Origin: Ligustrum vulgare
Taxonomy: Eukaryota > Streptophyta > Magnoliopsida > Lamiales > Oleaceae
Direction: 5' to 3'
Length of the DNA stretch: 64,000 bases
Assembly (NCBI GenBank): GCA_963555705.1
Contig: OY743170.1
Coordinates: forward strand, 12,377,096-12,441,095
The notes beneath the pieces are model-generated. The model was not told the origin of the DNA, ran no database searches, and saw only the letters and a program-made list of their open reading frames with translations. Positions 36,601 through 49,400 of the stretch are shown in pieces; positions within the stretch are counted from its first letter, which is position 1; each line of letters opens with the position of its first letter. Position numbers and translations under genes: made by a program.

Positions 36601-37713
36601 ACAACATCACGAGTATTATTATTTGACATAGCTATAAAGACGTTGAAGATGTCATCGTTCGTGATGTGGGTTAAATGGTTGAAGTATTCACTTTTTATTC
36701 GACAGTACATCTTCTCGTATTTCCCACGGTTGACATCGCCAGTACATCGAAGACCAGTAACCAGGTAGAAGTCATCCACACCGAATTTCAAAGTGTTGTT
36801 TCCAATTCGAAACCACAACTCTCGATCATTTGGTTGATTTAACTCCCGAAGTAGAACTTGGTGAATTAGTTGGGGATTGATAATGAGCTCATGCATGTCT
36901 AGGAAACGGCCAAAGCACGTTGATCTGAATATTTTTTTCTGCTGATCTGTAAGCCTTGAATTTAATGTATCAATGATGAGATCCGTAGGCTTCACGTTCA
37001 CCTTAGCCAGAAACCAATCATTGGGCATCACAATGAAGTCCCATAGCTACAATATATTAATAAAAATTCATTTCAGGAAATAAGATGGGTATCATTGACT
37101 GTAAAATTAACTTCGAACAGACTACACTTGATTCGTTCGGCGCTGTTAAGATAATTATGTTTTATGACTTGACTATCATCTCCTGTGCTCTGTATACCTG
37201 TGCTATTACATTTTTCAAGTTAATTCATCTGTCACTTCAGTGTGGTTGATTTTAGTCCAAGAATGCTCATGAATTGAATAAGTACCAGTTGCACAGTTTG
37301 AAACTGTTGGTATCAATTCCCATACTGACAGATGATTTGGTGTGAACAATCGTAAGAATTATGCATCTTAAATCCAAAAAAATATCAAAATGTTCCTGAC
37401 AGATGATTTGGTGTGAACAAATGTAAGAATGATGCATCTTAAATCCAGAATAATTGCAAGTTGTGTTCAAGACTAATATCAGCAAAACTCAGATGGATCC
37501 TGATTCAAGCATAACTTCAATAAAATACTTTACCATTCTTGTACTCTAATTTAATCATCAGACCTTGTTTTGTATGGGAACTTGCTGTATGAACTTATTC
37601 TTTCGTGGTGTACGGGCCCCCTTGCGATGATACTTGAAGGCATTGAAACCTACAGGTTTCCTTGTACATTTTGATGCAGATCCATTCTTACCTCCAGCAC
37701 CAAACTTGCCCAT

Positions 37714-39083
37714 TACACTGTAATTAAAGGAATTTACAGATTAGAAAAGGGATAACTACTGCCTGTCTGCTAAACACTAATGTCTCGATTTAACACAATG
37801 ATGTCGTTCGATATGAAAAATGGTAATTTCTCTGTAGAAAATCAAGAACTCGAGACTCAAGTATGCAATTCTGAGTAAAATTGAGTAAATATGAAAAAAA
37901 AATATTGAGAACCTATCCGAACTGAGCAAATTGAGCATTTTCATGAAATTTTTTCGAGAAAGTATTCGAACGAAAATAGATATGAGACTTTAAACGGAAA
38001 CCATACAAAATGAATTGTGAAATGGTGGGATAAATTGAGCAAATATCAACAACATTTTAACCTATTCCCTTTAAGATAGAATCATGACTATAACATATTA
38101 GTACATTAACGTGGAAAGATATCAATACCTCTAAAGTCTAACTTCCAGGTGCATTTCTTGTGGTTCCATTTCTTATGTGACATTTGAATAAACAAAAAAG
38201 TGAATTCCTATTTTTTAAATCATTGAGTATTTATCTTTGCCTAAGAACATCAGATTCTGAGCTTTGTTCATCATTTTATTTGTAAAAAGCATACCTTGAA
38301 CACAAGAATGATTGATTACGAAACTTCGACCTCAGATGTAATATTTAGATGCTTGCTTGTTCTGATTTTTCTAAAAATGTTTCATGACGAATGGATTCCG
38401 GAATTCCTGATAGTAGAAACTGTCGGTGGGGAGGCGTGATTCTGTAAAGATTTCAGAGAAGAATCCGGTCGATGATGGTATAATTCTGAGAAAATGATTT
38501 CTGTGGAGTCAAAAATGGATTAATGTTTAGAGGTTAATCAGGGGCCGTTATGAGTGAGAATCGGGGCGTGAATCTCTCACTTTCCGTTGAAATTTGTATC
38601 TTTTAATTTGAATGGAAATTTGTTTAAAACTCTAAATTTCCAAATATTTGTAATGAGGTGTCTACAAATTCATATATATTATAATATATTACAAAATTCA
38701 GTTTACATATATTTCGTTGGTGCTGAGTCTAATTTCCTCTTATTAATTTTTCCTCATTAGGGTCGCGACCTTTCGGATTCGGGTCGGAGCAGGTTTTTTA
38801 TCATCCCTATGTGTGCGATTTATAAGTGAAGTTGTTTTGGGAGAACGAAAATCAAGTGATAAAAGCAAATAATAATGCTCACAACTTGAAACTTAACGGT
38901 TACACTTCGTATTTGGTTGAACAAAAATTAGATTAGTTATCGAGTAGGAAGAAGAATGCTTCACTATCATTCAATCCCAGCATGAATTTATTAATTCAGG
39001 TGATGTTGAGAGCTACGATATTAATTGTGAGAATCAATGAATATTTATATGTGTTTTTGGTTCATATTTATTTCAAGCTTATA
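37714..39083. other. 5' region of the Ulp1-type gene and MULE right flank
   Basis: An acceptor (TTACAG) just before ATG 37713 and a donor-like AAG/GTATGC near 38296 (minus strand) suggest a spliced 5'UTR. Beyond about 38550 the sequence is AT-rich without a gene. A MITE end-like motif lies at about 38760-38807. Confidence 0.45.
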
Positions 39084-39200
39084 AGAGCTTCTCCACTGAC
39101 AATGTGGATTGTAAATGTGGATTGGAGGAGTGAGAAAGAGAGAGAGATATTATTTTGAAGTGTAAGATTTAAAGTATGATGTGGATAAAAAATGAGCGAG

Positions 39201-39267
<67 letters not shown>

Positions 39268-39488
39268 ATTTCAAATAAATGAATAAAAAAAATAATGGAG
39301 AATTTGGGATAGAATGTGGATTTTTAGAAGAAGTGGAGTACAAATTTACGAGAAAGTGTAGAAAGTGGGAAAAAGTGGAAGAGGCGTAGAAAAAAATAGA
39401 TGTTGAAGTGGGACCCCAAGAACTATTTTTGTGTCTACATCTCTCATCCCATGGAGCTCCCAATCTATGTTATCATTGGAGTTGCTCT
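39084..39488. mobile_element. MITE with AGAGC..CTCCA ends, 405 bp
   Basis: Left AGAGCTTCTCCACTGACAAT and right, complemented, AGAGCAACTCCAATGATAAC are inverted termini of a common plant MITE type. The body includes poly-A (39209-39230) and a GATA microsatellite (39238-39268). A target duplication is not clear. Confidence 0.6.
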
Positions 39489-39744
39489 AATTGCATCAAA
39501 ACTATAAGAGCAATTCTACACATACATTTTTTTGAGACATTTTTAGGTGACATTCCTACATGGCACCTCGTCATTGAGTGATGCCCAGATGGGACATGGT
39601 GGCCCACCTCGACATCGCCCAATGTTGAAGAGCCACGTCGAAATGCCACTTAAAAATTTTCCAAAAAAATATTCCCCTATAATTGTAGAAAGTATAATGT
39701 TACTATAAAAATTGAATGTCCAATTGACACTATTCATCCAATTG

Positions 39745-40160
39745 AAATTAAATACTATTCATCCAATTTTGGCACTATTCCAATTGCAATTAAAATTTAT
39801 TCATCCAATTAAACACTATGTGAGCAACAATTGAATGCACTATTATTCATCCAATTTAGGCACTATTCCAATTACAATTAAATATTATTCATCCGATTTA
39901 GGAACTATTCATCCAATTAAACACTATGCGGGCAACAATTGGATGCATTATTCATCCAATTAAATACTATGCGGGCAATGCCCGAATTTTCAATCAATTT
40001 AGGCACTATTCATCCAATTAAACACTATGCGGGCAACAAATGACATGCACTATTCATCCAATTAAACACTATGCGGATAAATTGCTCGATTTTTTCATCA
40101 ATTTAGGCACTATTCATCCAATTAAACAATATGCGGGCAACAATTGAATTTAATGCACTA
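39745..40160. repeat. Degenerate tandem repeat of CACTATTCATCCAATT units
   Basis: About 400 bases made of recurring blocks: TTTAGGCACTATTCATCCAA, TTAAACACTATGCGGGCAA and CAATTGAATGCACTA, in the order of a roughly 60-90-base higher unit with variable lengths. No open frame. It looks like a local minisatellite grown from a simple sequence. Confidence 0.75.
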
Positions 40161-40658
40161 TTCGTTCGCATGTCCAAAGATTACCTTTGATATCTTTATG
40201 AAGACCTTCTCATGTTCCTATTTTTATCGTTTTGTGTTATTTTTTTTTCGTTAAGTTAATTATGAGGGTTCAAATAAAGTCATAATAGCAATATCTTAAT
40301 ATTGATGTGAAACTTTTGAACAATATTTATATTATTTTCGAATTATCAAACTGTAGCAAATATTTTAGTCATTTAAAATGATCCATTAGCAATGTATTTC
40401 ATATTTCATTAATTTTTCTTTCGTTTTCCTTTTTAGTTTGTTCCAAATTATATGTTACTTTCCTTATTGAGATTATGTTAATGTCTTAATTTTTTAATAT
40501 ACTCCTATTTAATATGCGTTGTTATCAAAACATATGAACTACTTATATATTTATTTATTTATTTTTGAGCAATGAACTACTTATTTTAATGTATGGGTAT
40601 ATTAGGTAAAATGTAAGAAAATTTATAGTTCCTACATATAATAATTATGTTTTCTTAA

Positions 40659-41605
40659 GGGTGACTATATTGTCACCACAAAACTTAATTCTTACACCAC
40701 ATTTTTAAGTTATTTCTTTATTAACTAAAATAGACATAAAAGAAATTACAAAAATATCCTTTTATTTTTCTCTCACTATTTTTAAATACACCACAATCTT
40801 TCAAATAAATTTATTTTCTTTTCTTCTTTATATTTATGGTGACTATATTGCCACCACAAAATTTATTTTTTACACTACAATTTAAAGTATTTTCTTTATT
40901 TATAAAATAGATATAAATAAAATTACATACATATTCTTTTAATATTATCTCACTAAAAACAATTTTTATATACATCACATCTTTCAAATATTCTCTTATC
41001 TTCTCTATGTTTATTTTTCTAAATCATCTTGTTCTTCTTGTTATTTTATATTTTTGCTTTTCAATACCAAGTTAATTAGAATAGATGTTAATACAATAAT
41101 TCATATGAGTTTTCAAATAATAACATCATGCAAACATTAACATAAATTAAAGTTTAGGACTTTATTGAAAGATTTTTATTGTTCAAGGTTCCCTATATTT
41201 TGATGTCACTCGGGATTTTGATTATTTAATTATATTTGATTTTCAATTAAATTTTATATTCGATTTTCGAATTCTATGGTTTTTCAATTACATATATTTG
41301 CGTGTTCATACTGCATTCCACCTATCGTGTTTTCAGTTGTATTTAGTATTAAAAAAATAGTGATTCCAATTACATCTAGTATTTTTTTTTTTTAAAAAAA
41401 TGTGTATCAAGTATTTAGAAGTCAACCACATACTATGTTTATACGAAATTGAATATCTTATTGTTTCAATTATCCATCAAATATCAATTAAAAAATGTGT
41501 AACATGGAAATTTGAACTTAATTAATTGTAATTAAGGAAATCATGGGTGGCAATGATGATAAAAAAATGGGAGAAATATTGAGAATCTGGGATGATGAAT
41601 ACACC

Positions 41606-41653
<48 letters not shown>

Positions 41654-41760
41654 TTTTTAGGATTTGGAGTATTATTGTAAATTTGTTGTGGTGTATTTAT
41701 TGAAAATATATTTTAATTGTGGTGTAGTAAATAAATTTTGTGGTGGTAATATAATTATCC
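40659..41760. mobile_element. MITE with perfect 9-bp target duplication (Mutator-type), 1102 bp
   Basis: TTTTCTTAA lies at 40650-40658 and 41761-41769. The left end GGGTGACTATATTGTCACC and the complemented right end GGATAATTATATTACCACC extend into a roughly 40-base imperfect inverted repeat. The left terminus is itself a dyad (GGTGAC...GTCACC). The terminal unit is duplicated in tandem inside (from about 40840). A TA microsatellite is at 41611-41645. No coding capacity. Confidence 0.8.
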
Positions 41761-42963
41761 TTTTCTTAATCCGTGTAAAAATAGAAATGAGTCTATCTTT
41801 ATGCGACATGAGTAGTATCAAACAAGAAATTATTATTCGAAACTTTTCTAATAGAAAAATACTGGTAATATGCATGAAACATATGCACCAAAACTAATTT
41901 TAAGGAAAGAATTTCAAAACCAATTTTGACTCCTTGACAATTAATTTTTACCCAAGTCTTGGTTAACTACGGAAAGTACCGAGATAATATCATAACATAA
42001 CTTCCTCTCGAAAACACCCTGGTCATCAAGGGTAGACTTTTCTCAAAATAATCGTCTTCTCTTTCTTTTTCAATTTTTAATTAAATATGATAATATTATG
42101 AAATTCATGTAAAGATGATCCATTCCAATAAATCGTGCTTTACTTCCTCATTTGTTGAACTGCGTTTTCCATCTTCATTGACTGAATAGAATATGAACTT
42201 TTTGAACTTTCCAGAGATGTGGAAGGATTCTGTACACGATCTGCTATCCCAAATTATAGTGTATATGTTAGTGCATAAATAAATAATTAAGACAATGACA
42301 ATGTTTAAGGAAAGCCAGACAAATGACATACAAAAAGTTGATACCATTGAAATTTGTTACGAATTTAATAATTCGATCAAACTCCCTTTACTAAAATAAT
42401 ATATAATTTTTAGAGTATTCGAACAACGTTGTGGTCGAGTAAAACTATATTAGGGAAAAAAGAATGTGCTAGTCACTATTACTTGAAATTATTATTAGTG
42501 GATAGTGGTCAACTTTGGTAAGATTTTTAAATTATTTAACGAAGTTAAGCAATCCCAATCATCTTTTGAAAGTAATGGTTATGCTTGAGAACGTGTCAAA
42601 ATTTGTAGCCATTTAATTCCATGATGTTCATCATAGTGTGTTATATCACAATTGGGTTGTGCAAGGTCCATAGTTTTGTAAGCGTTTTTGGGTGATTACA
42701 ACATGCTTACAAAATTGACTCATATCGAGTGAAAGGTGACTCGACAAAAATGATCACAAATTCAAATATAGTTGAAGTTAATAGTTTTAGACTCTACTTA
42801 TATTATATGTATATATCTTGATAGAGTTGAGAAGGAATCGAATCCCCTACCACATTTCATTCTCTCATATCTTTATTCTCGTCGGTTTTGAAAGGTCAAT
42901 TGTAATTTTGATATTTAAAAAAAGAAAAAATTATGAAAAATGAACAAACGAAGATTTCACTTA

Positions 42964-43132
42964 GCCTCTGTTTTTTAACGTAGTCATTACAATTTATAAA
43001 TTAATTTATAAACAATACAATTTTATAAATCACTTTTAACCACATACATTTATTCTCTCCATTTTTCTACCACAAATTTTATCTCAAAAATATAAATAAA
43101 TGAATTCACAAATACACTAAATGGTTGACTAG
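42964..43132. repeat. Dispersed TTTATAAA..CACATTTT repeat, copy 3
   Basis: One of the fullest copies, running from CCTCTGTTTTTTAACG to CACTAAATGGTTGACTAG. Confidence 0.6.
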
Positions 43133-45169
43133 GCAAAAAAAAGTTTCAAGTGAACCCAATAATATAGATACAAAACGTCAGGGGAAAAAAAAAAAAAGAC
43201 GTCCTCATTTTTAACACTTGAATAAAGTGAAAAAGAAAAAAGAAAAAGTGATATTATTATTGTCCAAAATTAGTTTAGATATTGAAAATGATTGGGTTTA
43301 TAAGTCCAATTTCGACAATTCCACTCTAAAGGACACTCAATTTTTTGAAAACGATAGTATTTACGAGATAGTATGTGTAGATTTTTTGACCTAAATTCAA
43401 ACATTGACTCTTTATTTCAAAATTGTGTGATCGAGTTAAAAAAAAAAAAAAAAAAAATGAGTACTCAGCTATTTATTTCTACTCTGAAAAGAAAATAAAA
43501 AATCTATTGACTGCCCCCCTCTTGACCTAAGATTAAAAAGTATACCATCCGCAAAGCAAATTTGAGGCACTGCAGGAAACTTAACTGTAGTGGTCCCAAA
43601 TAATCAGTGCAGTAGATTTAAGTAAGCTCACGTGTAGGGTTTCAATGGCCATAATGTAATATCCATCATTAGCCTTGCAGGGATTGGTATTATGTGAAAT
43701 GATTAATTTTTACCTCAGAAAGTAGAGACTTAAAGGATTTTGGCATTGTTGGATGAGCTCACTGGTTAAAAGTAATTTTACAATTAGTGTGTTCACATGT
43801 ATATGTACCCCCATCCCTATATATATAATAACAATTTCACATGTATCAATAATGCACTATGAGATTTACACGTATGAATCAATGAAACTAGTTACATCCA
43901 ACACTCCAATCATTTTTCTGGTCAAGATTGAACAGTATAATTTGATTTAATATTACGATGTATAGTATTGACGGTGTTTACGAAAAAAAAAGAAAAAAAA
44001 AAGGTTAAAAAATGAAGAAAGGAAGAGAAAAAAGGGAAAAAAAAAGCGGCTGAAACCAATGTTCCCGCCTCCAAGTACAAGACATGTGATACTTCCAAGA
44101 CCAAATGACATTTCTATCTTCGTCCTTATAAACTGATTAATTCTATAAGAAAATTGTGACTTAAGGTTATTTATAATCGAGCGGTAATGTTTGTGATAAG
44201 TTGTGAAAATTAATCATTGTCACTATGCAAAATCCGTAAATCGAAGATTAGGAATTTTTTAAGTTTTTTTTCCCTAATTTTTCTTATAAATAGCGAGTCG
44301 TCATTAGAACTCTATAATTATCATAAAACAGAGAGTGATATGTTATCATGAATAGTACAATTTTTTCTTGTAATTTTTTTCATCATAGTAAATCACTGTG
44401 GCGAAGGACAAGGACATACTCTCGCAATGATACGAACTTTTATAAATCTTTCTTGTTCTTTTAGATGTTCTCTTTCTGTCATTTCATTCCTCTCAAAATG
44501 TGTTCGGGTTTTAATTTTCAGCAATTCGACTTGACTAATAGAAATAACTTGTCAACTAAAAATACATATCTCAAAATTGGAACGGTCCCTAATAAAATCA
44601 ATAACTAATTCCCAAACAAATTTACGTAATGTAAAAAAAAATAGGGCGGGTAAATAATTGTATTTCATAGGCAAATATAGATGAATGATGATGAGCACTC
44701 AATGGAGTTGAATGAATGCTTTGATAGCTATGGTCATGCAAATCTTTTGATCACTGCCATACATTTATGAAAAAAAAAAAAAATCTCCCAAACACTTTGA
44801 ATCATGAAAGGTGACTGCCTTTTTCTTTAAGGGTGACATAAAATGGCTGCGAAAAGTAAAATCCATTTAATAGGGGTTGAAGAAATTAAGAGAGAGGAAG
44901 CCATAATTAGTAGCCTTTGCCATCATTTGGATTTGCAGACCCCAATTAATTATAATTATAACAAAAAGAACAATTTCAACTTAGCTAAATGTTGATCTTT
45001 TCTTGCACGTCAGGGCCGAAACCCCTTTTGCCTTATGTTTCATTGGCTATGGCTGGTCCATAACTGAACAAACATATGGGACCAACTCTACTAACCTACA
45101 TTTTTATGTCAGAGGATCAATTTTGAGTTGTTAGATTGGAAATTTCTTCTGAAGATGACTTTGGGATAT

Positions 45170-45312
45170 AAGCATGTGTTGGATAAAAGTGAAAAAATAG
45201 TTTTTATAAACATGCTTATAAATAAATTATATAATTTCTCAAATCACTTTTTAATCATACATATTTTATCACTCCAATTTTCAATAATTACGTATTTTCT
45301 CTCTCCAATTTT
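45170..45312. repeat. Dispersed TTTATAAA..CACATTTT repeat, copy 4
   Basis: Starts GCATGTGTTGGATAAAA and ends CTCTCTCCAATTTT. The 3' part is shortened. Confidence 0.55.
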
Positions 45313-46791
45313 GACTCACCCCTATTTACGTGCTAGTCATGGAGACAGAGCTAGTTTTAGATCATTGAGAATTCAATAAAATATAATAGAAGAGTGTAAA
45401 GTAGAGTAGAGAATAGATAGCTGTAGAATTTCTTGTGAAATTAGAGTAAAAATATGTTGGTATTTATAGATGGAAAAAAAAAATGTTTGTGATAAATGGG
45501 GACCGCAGCGGTCACTTTATAAGTGTTGTGAACGTTATTACAACGGTCGCAACACTTTTATTTATGACCAAACAATCTTTTAAAAAAAAAATGATCTTTT
45601 GGTCACTAACTAGTGGGCAAGTCACAAGCGGCTCGTGGCTTGTTCCATGAGTCGAGCCTTGTTTGGGCTCGTTCCACAAGCCTTTCGTCCAAGTACAAGT
45701 CGAATCTTGTTTGGCTCTTACCCAAGCTTGTCTTTTTTACAAACTCGAGTAGCTCCTGGGCCGAGTTTCAACAAGCCACTCGGCCCAATTGTCATATTTA
45801 ACACCACTTGCATCAAACCCCACCCACCCTACTAGTTCAATTCTAATTCATTGTCAAACTATTCAACACAACCAGATGTCGCACAACATTCATAGGGATA
45901 TCGATGATGAGAATTCGATCTTATGCAGGAGGAGAAGCAGCGATGTTGCAATCGTCATGCGATGAATGCAATAACCTCCATCTAATCGTTGTCTGTAACA
46001 ACTTCCTCTTCGGTGAGCAATTGCAAAAACCTCTACGCGATGACTACGTGTGGCTGGTGTGCCTTCCATCGAAGGTTGAGTATCGGAGAAGCAATGCCGA
46101 CGTTGCTCTGGCTCACTGATTTGGAAAATGAATTCTAATTGATTTCAACATAACTGCGTTGGGATGGGTGAGTGGTGGTGTTAGAGGTTTATATCTATGT
46201 TATATATATTTTTACATATTATAATATTATATTTACCTGATTTTTTAAAACTATTTTATAAGATTGTTAATTATGAAATGCGATTTAAATAGTTTAGTAG
46301 TTGTGCATGTTTCTATAAGATATTACACTTTTTATTTTTAGTTGGTTATTGTCTAAATGTGTCTCCTCAAGAGATTTTATTTTACTTTTGTTTTTTAATA
46401 ATAAAAAATTAGGATGTCCCAAGTCCCAACTAGACTACAAGTCTCAGAGCTAGACATAACATCGTCAGCTTTTTTTAGGGTGTGTTTGATAGTAAGGATG
46501 AAAAAGAAAAATGAAAACAATTTTCATGAAATTTATTTTCCCATCACTACCCAAAGAATTTGAATTCCACAAAATCATGGATAATATGCCCTTTTTGAAC
46601 TGGCGTGAAAAACAAAATTCCATGCAAAATTTTGGAATCAAACAACAAAAGTGAAAATTTACCTAGAAAACATTTTCTTTTCCATATTTTCAATGTCAAT
46701 CAAACACACCCTTGATGTTATGAAATTTAGGATCGATTTGTTCGACGGAAAAATTTGGGAATCCGTCCAAAGTTTAATATGAGTACTAAGC

Positions 46792-46960
46792 CTATGTTTG
46801 ACAATCTTGTTTAAAATCATATTTTTTACAACACAATTTTTCAAATAACTTTTTAATTACTTACATTTTCTCTCTCCACTTTCAACAATACATTTTACAT
46901 AGAAAACATAAAAAAAATATTTTTAAATACAAAACTTTTAACAAGTCAATAAAACTCGTT
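46792..46960. repeat. Dispersed TTTATAAA..CACATTTT repeat, copy 5
   Basis: Starts CCTATGTTTGACAATC and shares AGAAAACATAAAAAAA with copy 7, marking a subfamily. Confidence 0.55.
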
Positions 46961-47171
46961 ACAAAAAAAAAAAATCAAATGGCTTTTCCAACCATAAATC
47001 GTCTACCAAGACTCCCAGATATAACTTTACCGCTTTAGCTGGATCATCCATTTGGAAAAAATAAATAAATAATAAAAAACGATAAGCCACATAACCATTT
47101 TATACATATTTAGTGCCATTCTTATAGAAGTTGACGTTGGGTTGTAAGAGTGATGGGTATCCATGAGATTG

Positions 47172-48214
47172 TAGGGGTGGACAAAAATATCGTAATCGAA
47201 AGAATCGAATCGGAATCGAACAAAAAAAAAAAATCGAAATCGGTCGGTTCTTTAGGTGAAAAATAAGAACCGAAACCGAACATAAACCAAAAAATGGAGA
47301 ACCGAAAACCGATCGGTTCCTATTTGAAAACCGAAAATCGAACCAAGAACCGAACATTCTTAATTTAAAAATTAAGTCCAAGTGACACTTTTGTCATTTT
47401 CTGTATTGCTTTACATGATAGAGTGTACAAATCAAACTTACTTTGATGTATTATGATAATTGTTGAATTTTTCATATCGTATTGCATCTTACATGAAATT
47501 CTTTACACCAATTTTAGAAGATTAGATGTCTAGTCTCTCACTCACATTGGTTCGGTGAATTTTTTGGGTGCAGTATTTACAAATTGAGATAATGACTGTT
47601 GTGTTGATATGCATTGAATTAATTTTAGGAAGAATGTGTGGTTTGACATGTATGTGACTTTTGTAGAGGTGCATTAGTGAATTGTGATTTTATATTGAAA
47701 TCCGAGATAAGAATTCATTAAAAATCGTTTGTTATCTTCGAAATATACCTAGATTCAAATGACCTAAATGATTTTATGTTATGATAAATATGTCTATATG
47801 TCATCATTATCATTTTTTTAGTTCGGGTGATCTAGGCATTCTAGCATAAGCAATAGATAGAACAACAGAAGACTAAGATCCTACATTTCTAATTTCTAAT
47901 GGGAATATACAGAATATTATAACTATATTTAGTGTCTTTAGAACAAGAATATATTCAATTCGAATATTTTGCCACATTGATGGATTTATTTGGAAAATTT
48001 TGACTCAATACATATTTGTTTTTCGCACATATTTTCACGTTTGCTCAAAGTTGAATTTTTTAATAAAAAAATTGAACAAAGAATTGAAAAATAACCGAAA
48101 CCGAATCGGAACCGGAATCGTTCGGTTCTTGAGTTTTAAGAACCGAAACCGAACCAAAAATGTTAGATTTCGGTTCCTTCAATAACCGACCGAAAATCGA
48201 AATGTCCACCCCTA
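47172..48214. mobile_element. hAT-like MITE with AACCGAA repeats, 1043 bp
   Basis: The ends TAGGGGTGGAC and GTCCACCCCTA are exact inverted repeats. Flanks TGAGATTG (47164-47171) and CGTGATTG (48215-48222) match at 6 of 8, an aged 8-bp duplication. Subterminal blocks repeat ACCGAAACCGAA/TTCGGTTC in both orientations, as the 500-bp MITE at 19759 does with AACCC. No ORF. Confidence 0.75.
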
Positions 48215-49262
48215 CGTGATTGTCTAATCACAAAAATTATATTCTTGTGAATGATTTTAAACAAATAATAATATTGAGAAAATTACCCTGATAACATATA
48301 TTTTGTTATTTGATTAACAAAATGACCTGATTATCCTTACCAACTTATATCTTAATTTGAATACTAAAATTTTTATTTTGAAATTTTTAATATAAATAAT
48401 TTGATTTAGTAAATCATTATCATCGTTATAATATTAAACATGAATATAAAATATGTGCGAACCTAATTGTAAAAATAATGAAACTTGAACAGCATATATT
48501 GTAAAACAATCTAAATCATTGATTTTCAATAACTCCCCAATGTTACTTATTTCCCAAAAAAATACTACTTCTGATATTTTTTAATTTAATTGAGTTAAAT
48601 TGAATAGCTAAAAATCAATTTTCCTTTAATTTAATAAATATTCAAACACTAAAAGTTGCTGATTAAATATTAATATTTCAAAGTTGTAATTTAATTAAAT
48701 TACTTTGATTATTATATATCCCTAATTAGTTTTTCAATAAATGTCACATTTTTGTATCTAAAGGAATAGGTATAGCCTATAGGTAGGAACCCCACCAAAA
48801 AAAAAAAAAAAAAAAAAATTTTTTTGTTAAGATCTTTCTTAATATGAAGTGTTGTACTTTCTCATTAATTAAATAAGGATATTTTTATTAACTCTTAATC
48901 TTGATTCAATCACCCTAGAGTGGAATAAGAGCTTTCGACAGCAAGTCTACAAGTCACTAAAGTGAGGTTTTGGTATGCTTTCCTTTGATGCAGTTTACGC
49001 AAGTTGTCAAGAAATAGTTTCTTTGCACGGGTAAGAAATCGATACATTTTCAAGCGTCACCCTCATTGTATAAAATCTCTTTAGAATTTCTAATATTGTT
49101 TTTCGTGAATTAGCATCTCGAGGTCCTTCGATGAGCATAAAGAAATCTTCTTGGTAGCAACCGAAAGAGTTAGCTCCACTGCTAGTCTATAAGCATTGTA
49201 AGTAGGTCTATTATCGTCAGAACTTTAACCTAGCAATGTCATCCCTTGATCTCGAATCGATT

Positions 49263-49400
49263 TTCATTAAAATTTACAAATCAATTTATAAACAGCACAA
49301 TTTTCAAAATCACTTTTCAGCTACACACATTATTCGAAATTACTTTTTAACTACATATTTTACTTAAAAATCAACAATAAACCATTATAATGACACGTAA
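49263..49400. repeat. Dispersed TTTATAAA..CACATTTT repeat, copy 6
   Basis: Core AATCAATTTATAAACAGCAC and CAGCTACACACATTATTC. The end is less clear. Confidence 0.5.

Larger units (their letters stand above)
29720..37713 (-). pseudogene. DUF1985-Ulp1 (C48) cysteine protease-like gene of the MULE, multi-exon, damaged
   Basis: ATG 37713 starts exon 37713-37564 (basic, MGKFGAGGKNG). Exon 37046-36204 encodes a DUF1985 domain (FGRFLDMHELII, LVTGLRC). An exon from 36082 has acidic sequence (DDDDFVIPIIA). In-frame TAA codons at about 35758 and 35710 interrupt the next stretch. Further low-complexity exons follow (including the duplicated pair 33659-33537 and 32968-32847). Exons 30688-30556, 30461-29989 and 29909-29720 then form the Ulp1 protease: HVDVAFYF, HWLLGHFDI with the His (30204-30206), VYNS (30153-30155) and GDCGVF with the Cys (29900-29902). 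Ulp1 proteases process SUMO-like proteins. Here Asn stands where the catalytic Asp is usual. Inner exon borders between 35.7 and 30.7 kb are not fully resolved. The role of such genes in MULEs is unproven. Confidence 0.75.
25371..38550. mobile_element. Large two-gene MULE with MuDR-type transposase and Ulp1/DUF1985 gene (ends approximate)
   Basis: A MuDR-like transposase gene (+, 25903-28450) and a DUF1985-Ulp1 protease gene (-, 37713-29720) converge, with about 1.27 kb between their stop codons. Plant MULEs carrying a captured Ulp1-like protease (Kaonashi/KI-type elements) are known, and the convergent order parallels mudrA/mudrB of MuDR. I could not find long inverted ends or a target duplication. 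Some of these elements lack inverted termini. The limits given are only the outer edges of recognisable leader sequences. Confidence 0.65.
41770..47171. other. Intergenic repeat-rich DNA
   Basis: Contains dispersed TTTATAAA..CACATTTT repeats (listed separately), poly-A tracts and a GC-richer stretch at 45490-46150 with GTTGTGA..GCGGTC dyads like those near 22985-23030 in the FAR1-like MULE. A minus-strand frame at 42105-42250 gives CTESFHISGKFKKFIFYSVN, which I do not recognise. No supported gene. Confidence 0.5.

Noticed and set aside
42105..42347. Minus-strand 80-codon frame with a protein-like stretch
   Set aside because: No recognised domain, no flanking exon found and high AT; too weak to call a gene fragment.
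45904..46119. 71-codon frame in a GC-richer stretch
   Set aside because: No homology recognised and the surroundings resemble MULE-type repeats.
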